Source: Intestinibaculum porci
GTDB taxonomy: Bacteria; Bacillota_I; Bacilli_A; Erysipelotrichales; Coprobacillaceae
NCBI RefSeq assembly: GCF_003925875.1
Contig: NZ_AP019309.1
Location: 2,914,001 to 2,978,000 of the forward strand
Reading direction: 5' to 3'
Length of the DNA stretch: 64,000 nucleotides
Part shown: in pieces, positions 60,724 to 64,000 of the stretch
How positions within the stretch are numbered: the stretch's first letter is position 1
Layout: each line of letters starts with the position of its first letter
Program-made: the position numbers and the translations under genes
Notes under the pieces: model-generated
The model's database searches: none
What the model was told of the DNA's origin: nothing
Seen by the model: the letters and a program-made list of their open reading frames with translations, nothing else

Positions 60724-61833
60724 ATGAGACCATATAGATATGATATTGTGGGCAGTTTCTTAAGACCAGCCCGTTTACAAAAAGCAAGAAGTGATTATAA
60801 AGCCGGTTTCATTACGGCTTCAGATTTAAAACAAGTAGAAGATGCCTGCATCGCTGAGCTTGTCCAGAAAGAAAAAGATAATGGCTTATTAGCTGTCACG
60901 GATGGTGAATTCCGCCGCAGTTTCTGGCATATGGATTTCTTAGAAGCTTTAGAGGGTGTGAAACACGTTGAAGCGGATCACTGGTCCGTAGAATTCAAAG
61001 GCGATAAACCACATGGGGCCACATTAACCTTTACAAATCAAGTGCGTTTCCCTAAGGATCATCCTTTCTTAGATCATTACCGCTATTTAAAAAGCATTGC
61101 TGGAGAAACAGATACGAAATTAACCATCCCTTCCCCATCAATGTTACACCTGATTGCCTGCGTTCGCTCCCATAGCACTTATACCCCTATCGATCGTTAT
61201 AAAGATCATGAAGATGTCTTATTTCATGATATTGCCCAGACATATATTGATGCCATTCACGCTTTCTATAATGAAGGCTGCCGTTATATTCAGTTAGATG
61301 ATACCTCATGGGGAGAATTCTGTGATGAAAACAAACGTGCCCAGTATCTTTCACAAGGTATCGATGTCGATCAAGTCGGCCAAGCGTATGTGCAGGTGAT
61401 CAATCAAATCATTGACGCTAAACCGGCTGACTTAACGATCACGATGCATATCTGCCGTGGTAACTTCCGCAGCACCTGGTTTTCTAGCGGCGGCTATGAA
61501 AAAGTGGCCCCCATTTTGTTTACCCACTGCAAAGTTGATGGCTTCTTCTTAGAATATGACAGTGATCGCGCTGGTGACTTTACCCCTCTGCGGTACATTA
61601 AAGATCAATATGTTGTGTTAGGGTTAGTGACTTCTAAATTTGCGGCTTTAGAAAAGAAAGAAGATATTATAAAACGTATTCATGAAGCCAGCCATTATGT
61701 CCCACTTAAACAGTTATGCTTATCCACGCAGTGCGGTTTCTCTTCAACTGAAGAAGGCAATAAAATAACCGAGGCCGATCAATGGAAAAAGATCCGCCTC
61801 GTCAAAGAAATCGCCCAGGAAGTCTGGGGTTAA
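60724..61833 (+). CDS. MetE-C-like cobalamin-independent methyltransferase (YxjG/YxjH type)
   Basis: A 369-aa enzyme resembling the C-terminal catalytic half of MetE. It begins RYDIVGSFLRPARLQKAR; LAVTDGEFRRSFWHMDFLE, YIQLDDTSWGEF, MHICRGN (zinc His), FLEYDSDRAGDF and LSTQCGFSS (zinc Cys) follow. Such short homologs transfer a methyl group to homocysteine or related thiols; B. subtilis YxjG/YxjH are in the SAM-controlled methionine set. Only 93 bp separate the transporter terminator from the ATG, leaving no space for a SAM riboswitch. Confidence 0.88.
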   Translation: MRPYRYDIVGSFLRPARLQKARSDYKAGFITASDLKQVEDACIAELVQKEKDNGLLAVTDGEFRRSFWHMDFLEALEGVKHVEADHWSVEFKGDKPHGATLTFTNQVRFPKDHPFLDHYRYLKSIAGETDTKLTIPSPSMLHLIACVRSHSTYTPIDRYKDHEDVLFHDIAQTYIDAIHAFYNEGCRYIQLDDTSWGEFCDENKRAQYLSQGIDVDQVGQAYVQVINQIIDAKPADLTITMHICRGNFRSTWFSSGGYEKVAPILFTHCKVDGFFLEYDSDRAGDFTPLRYIKDQYVVLGLVTSKFAALEKKEDIIKRIHEASHYVPLKQLCLSTQCGFSSTEEGNKITEADQWKKIRLVKEIAQEVWG

Positions 61834-61860
61834 CGATGAGATCTCTCTCATCGTTTTTTT
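61833..61860. terminator. Terminator between the methyltransferase and CytX genes
   Basis: An 8-bp stem (acgatgag / ctcatcgt) with a six-base loop and T7 on the plus strand. The CytX stop lies in it. Confidence 0.85.
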
Positions 61861-63005
61861 ATCATTTTATGCATGATCAAACTGATAAGCATCGTGATGA
61901 TAATATCCGGCAGGGTATAGCCGACGATCCAGTTAAAGCGCATAAATAATCGATATAAAGCAAAGCCAATCAGCCAGACGATCAGATTCACAATGTCAAA
62001 GTCTTTTTTCGTCTCCTTTGACAATATGAAGGTATCGGTCATCATCACCGCAATCATCGGCGCAAAAACCGAACCAATCAGATACAGGAAATTGGTGATA
62101 TTATCCATCGGATAAAGACAGGCGCCAACGGTCCCCAAAATGCTGATGACAATAGCGGCTTTCTTGCCATCCCCGCGATCATCTAAAGACTGGGTGGAAA
62201 TCCCGCCCGATAAAGCATCTAAAAACGTGGTCGTGACTGTAGAAAAAACAATAATGAGTAATCCAGCGATGCCTAAGCCCGCTTTAACCATAATCGTCGC
62301 AATATCCCCAGTGCCACTCATTCGTGCCGCGGCCATGCCGATCCCAAACATCCAACAGCTTGCTAAACTATAGACTATAGTGCTCACCAGTGCTGACTTT
62401 TGCGGTTGCTCACAATCCACCATATAATCGCCTACTACCGGCAGCCAGGATAAAGGCATGGAAGCGGATAACTCTAACGCTGCGCCAAAGGCAATGGTCC
62501 CATGAAGAGAATGCATCGTATGATGCGAGATGATGACGACACACAAAACAATACTCAAAACAAATAAGCCAAGCATCGCGATCATATTCACTTTCTCGAT
62601 GGAAGAAACATCTAAAGCAATCCAGACAACCACGAGTGCGCCGATGACAATCGCCCAGATGCGCGGCGATGTATGGAAGATTGCTGTGGCACTTAAGGCG
62701 CCATCATAAATCATAATCGCCGTCCAGCCAAATAGCTGTAAGACATTAAGAAAAGCAAAAAGCTTGCCGCCTTGCTTGCCAAAGGTATCCTTGACACTTT
62801 CCATCGCACTCTTTTGGCGGCGAGCGCTGATTAAAGCCGCTAAGTAAAAGAGAATGCCACCAATCAGATGACCTAAGATAATCGCTAATAATCCTTTGAT
62901 GAGGCCTAACGGGGCTAAGTAAGTTCCCGTTAAGATCTCGGCGATGGAAACGCCAGCGCCAAACCAGACCAGACCCTGATCACGTAATGTTACTTTATTT
63001 GTCAT
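61848..63005 (-). CDS. cytX: CytX-type hydroxymethylpyrimidine permease
   Basis: The start at 63005 (MTNKVTLRDQGLVWFGAG) has GGAGAT upstream; the longer frame from 63026 lies inside thiD. A 385-aa permease of the nucleobase:cation symporter-1 family with about 12 helices; WFGAGVSIAEILTGTY and SLDDRGDGKKA-type segments match CytX, the putative hydroxymethylpyrimidine transporter found in thiamine loci. Overlap of 11 bp with thiD supports import of the substrate of ThiD. Confidence 0.88.
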   Translation of the reverse strand: MTNKVTLRDQGLVWFGAGVSIAEILTGTYLAPLGLIKGLLAIILGHLIGGILFYLAALISARRQKSAMESVKDTFGKQGGKLFAFLNVLQLFGWTAIMIYDGALSATAIFHTSPRIWAIVIGALVVVWIALDVSSIEKVNMIAMLGLFVLSIVLCVVIISHHTMHSLHGTIAFGAALELSASMPLSWLPVVGDYMVDCEQPQKSALVSTIVYSLASCWMFGIGMAAARMSGTGDIATIMVKAGLGIAGLLIIVFSTVTTTFLDALSGGISTQSLDDRGDGKKAAIVISILGTVGACLYPMDNITNFLYLIGSVFAPMIAVMMTDTFILSKETKKDFDIVNLIVWLIGFALYRLFMRFNWIVGYTLPDIIITMLISLIMHKMIKKR

Positions 63006-64000
63006 AAGGCATCTCCTTGAAATCATGATTTAACGGACCGCTGCCATGACCTAAATCAAGCTGCGCCGCTAAGGCATCACTTAAATACTGTTTGGCCTTG
63101 GCAATAGCACTTGTGAGGGTTTCTCCTTTAGCCAAATGCGCAGCGATGGCACTAGAGAGCGTGCAGCCGGTGCCATGGGTATTGGGATTATCTATGCGCT
63201 GGCCTTTAAACCAGACAATATCACCATCATAAAGCAGATCATTGGCATCATTAATGGCATGACCGCCTTTAAGTAAAACAGCCGTGTGATAACGCTCATA
63301 AATAGCCTGCGCAGCCGCTTCCATCTCCTGGGCATTTGAAATCGATAAGCCACTGAGAATTTCCGCTTCGGGAATATTCGGGGTAATGACCTCAGCTAAA
63401 GGAATCAGTTCTTCCTGTAAAACGTTCATCGCGTCATCGCTGATCAGTTTAGCGCCGCTGGTGGCGACCATCACCGGATCAAGGACAATATGTTTGGCCT
63501 GATAATGGATTAAACACTCTTTAATGACATGAATCAAGGCACTTTCGGAAACCATCCCAATTTTCACCGCTTCCGGGTAAATATCAGTAAAGATGGCATC
63601 AAGTTCATCACGTAAGAAGTCAGGTGTCACGTTCATCACACTTTTGACGCCTAACGTATTTTGCGCCGTTAACGCGGTGATCGCCGACATGCCATAGACA
63701 TGATTGGTAATCATCGTTTTAAGGTCCGCCTGAATGCCTGCACCGCCGCTGGCATCACTGCCAGCAATCGTTAAGGCCGTCGGCACATCACTAAGCATCT
63801 TATGGACGGCCTGTGATAATGTCTGCGTGGCTTTCGTAATATCTGAAGCTTTAAATATTTCAGAAATCACCGCTACGCCGACAATGCCGGTCCCTTTTAA
63901 AGCACGCACATTGTCATGGGTAATGCCACCAATGGCAATGACCGGAATAGAAACAGCCTCACAAATATCAATCAGCATCTGTCTAGAGACATCCTGCGCA
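62995..64000 (-). CDS. thiD: ThiE-ThiD fusion: thiamine-phosphate synthase / HMP(-P) kinase (5' end outside window)
   Basis: The frame is open through the window edge (codons before the ATG at 63978 continue without a stop). The first visible residues SIPVIAIGGITHDNV and GIVGVAVISEIFK are the C-terminal end of a ThiE TIM barrel. From about residue 65 of the visible part a complete ThiD begins: ALTIAGSDASGGAGIQADLKT, then VLDPVMVATSG, VITPNIPEAE, LLKGGHA and NTHGTGCTLSSAIAAHLA. ThiD phosphorylates hydroxymethylpyrimidine (phosphate); ThiE couples it with the thiazole to thiamine phosphate. Followed by cytX in an overlapping operon; any TPP riboswitch would be upstream, outside the window. Confidence 0.92.
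   Translation of the reverse strand, partial: AQDVSRQMLIDICEAVSIPVIAIGGITHDNVRALKGTGIVGVAVISEIFKASDITKATQTLSQAVHKMLSDVPTALTIAGSDASGGAGIQADLKTMITNHVYGMSAITALTAQNTLGVKSVMNVTPDFLRDELDAIFTDIYPEAVKIGMVSESALIHVIKECLIHYQAKHIVLDPVMVATSGAKLISDDAMNVLQEELIPLAEVITPNIPEAEILSGLSISNAQEMEAAAQAIYERYHTAVLLKGGHAINDANDLLYDGDIVWFKGQRIDNPNTHGTGCTLSSAIAAHLAKGETLTSAIAKAKQYLSDALAAQLDLGHGSGPLNHDFKEMPYDK

Overview
The window looks like chromosomal DNA of a low-to-moderate GC, Gram-positive gut anaerobe of the Bacillota, most likely Erysipelotrichia/Coprobacillaceae (relatives of Kandleria, Sharpea or Catenibacterium). This placement is an inference from gene content: strong GGAGG-type ribosome sites, Rho-independent terminators after most units, a PTS- and LacI-controlled maltodextrin/glycogen locus, an L-lactate-dehydrogenase-type enzyme, a C69 dipeptidase and several GGDEF/EAL proteins. 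No rRNA, tRNA or CRISPR array was seen.

Layout. 1-3756: 5' part of a giant coiled-coil gene (minus strand, open at the window edge) behind a GNAT acetyltransferase gene. 4430-10000: an IS-rich island with an ISL3-type transposase and two small accessory genes, then an IS110-family element whose upstream region could encode a bridge-type RNA. 10001-23800: housekeeping and small hypothetical genes (ROK kinase, two HAD phosphatases, ADP-ribosylglycohydrolase, MazG-like hydrolase, EAL protein, secreted nuclease, transglutaminase-like protein, cysteine desulfidase). 23879-38701: two near-identical 4,007-bp insertion sequences, each with two different transposase genes. One disrupts a LysR regulator gene; the other sits in the terminator shared by an ldh-like gene and a diguanylate cyclase gene. 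Between them lie a cystathionine beta-lyase, an esterase, an HxlR regulator, dipeptidase PepD and a radical-SAM-like protein that has lost its cluster motif. 38686-51100: diguanylate cyclase, glycogen synthase with a long Lys/Ala/Glu repeat tail, a C26 amidohydrolase, then the operon PTS - EEP phosphatase-like - malQ - glgP, divergent from a LacI-type repressor. 51107-57603: one large c-di-GMP signalling gene (1,572 codons when rejoined) cut in two by an IS4-family element. 57874-64000: two tandem Na+-dependent transporters, a MetE-like methyltransferase, and a CytX / ThiE-ThiD thiamine locus leaving the window.

How the genes fit together. The maltose/glucose PTS, 4-alpha-glucanotransferase, glycogen phosphorylase and glycogen synthase form a maltodextrin and glycogen metabolism unit, with tandem GCGCAA-N3-TTGCGC operators in the divergent promoter region. 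Cysteine desulfidase, cystathionine beta-lyase and the MetE-like enzyme suggest active sulfur-amino-acid metabolism. Four c-di-GMP genes or gene halves suggest a surface or lifestyle switch that IS insertions are now changing. The IS4 element and the 4-kb element each carry inward-facing terminators at both ends.

The most unusual items are the two-transposase 4-kb IS, the IS-split 1,572-aa signalling protein, the repeat-tailed glycogen synthase, the radical-SAM pseudoenzyme, and the coiled-coil protein whose repeat units are exact multiples of seven residues.
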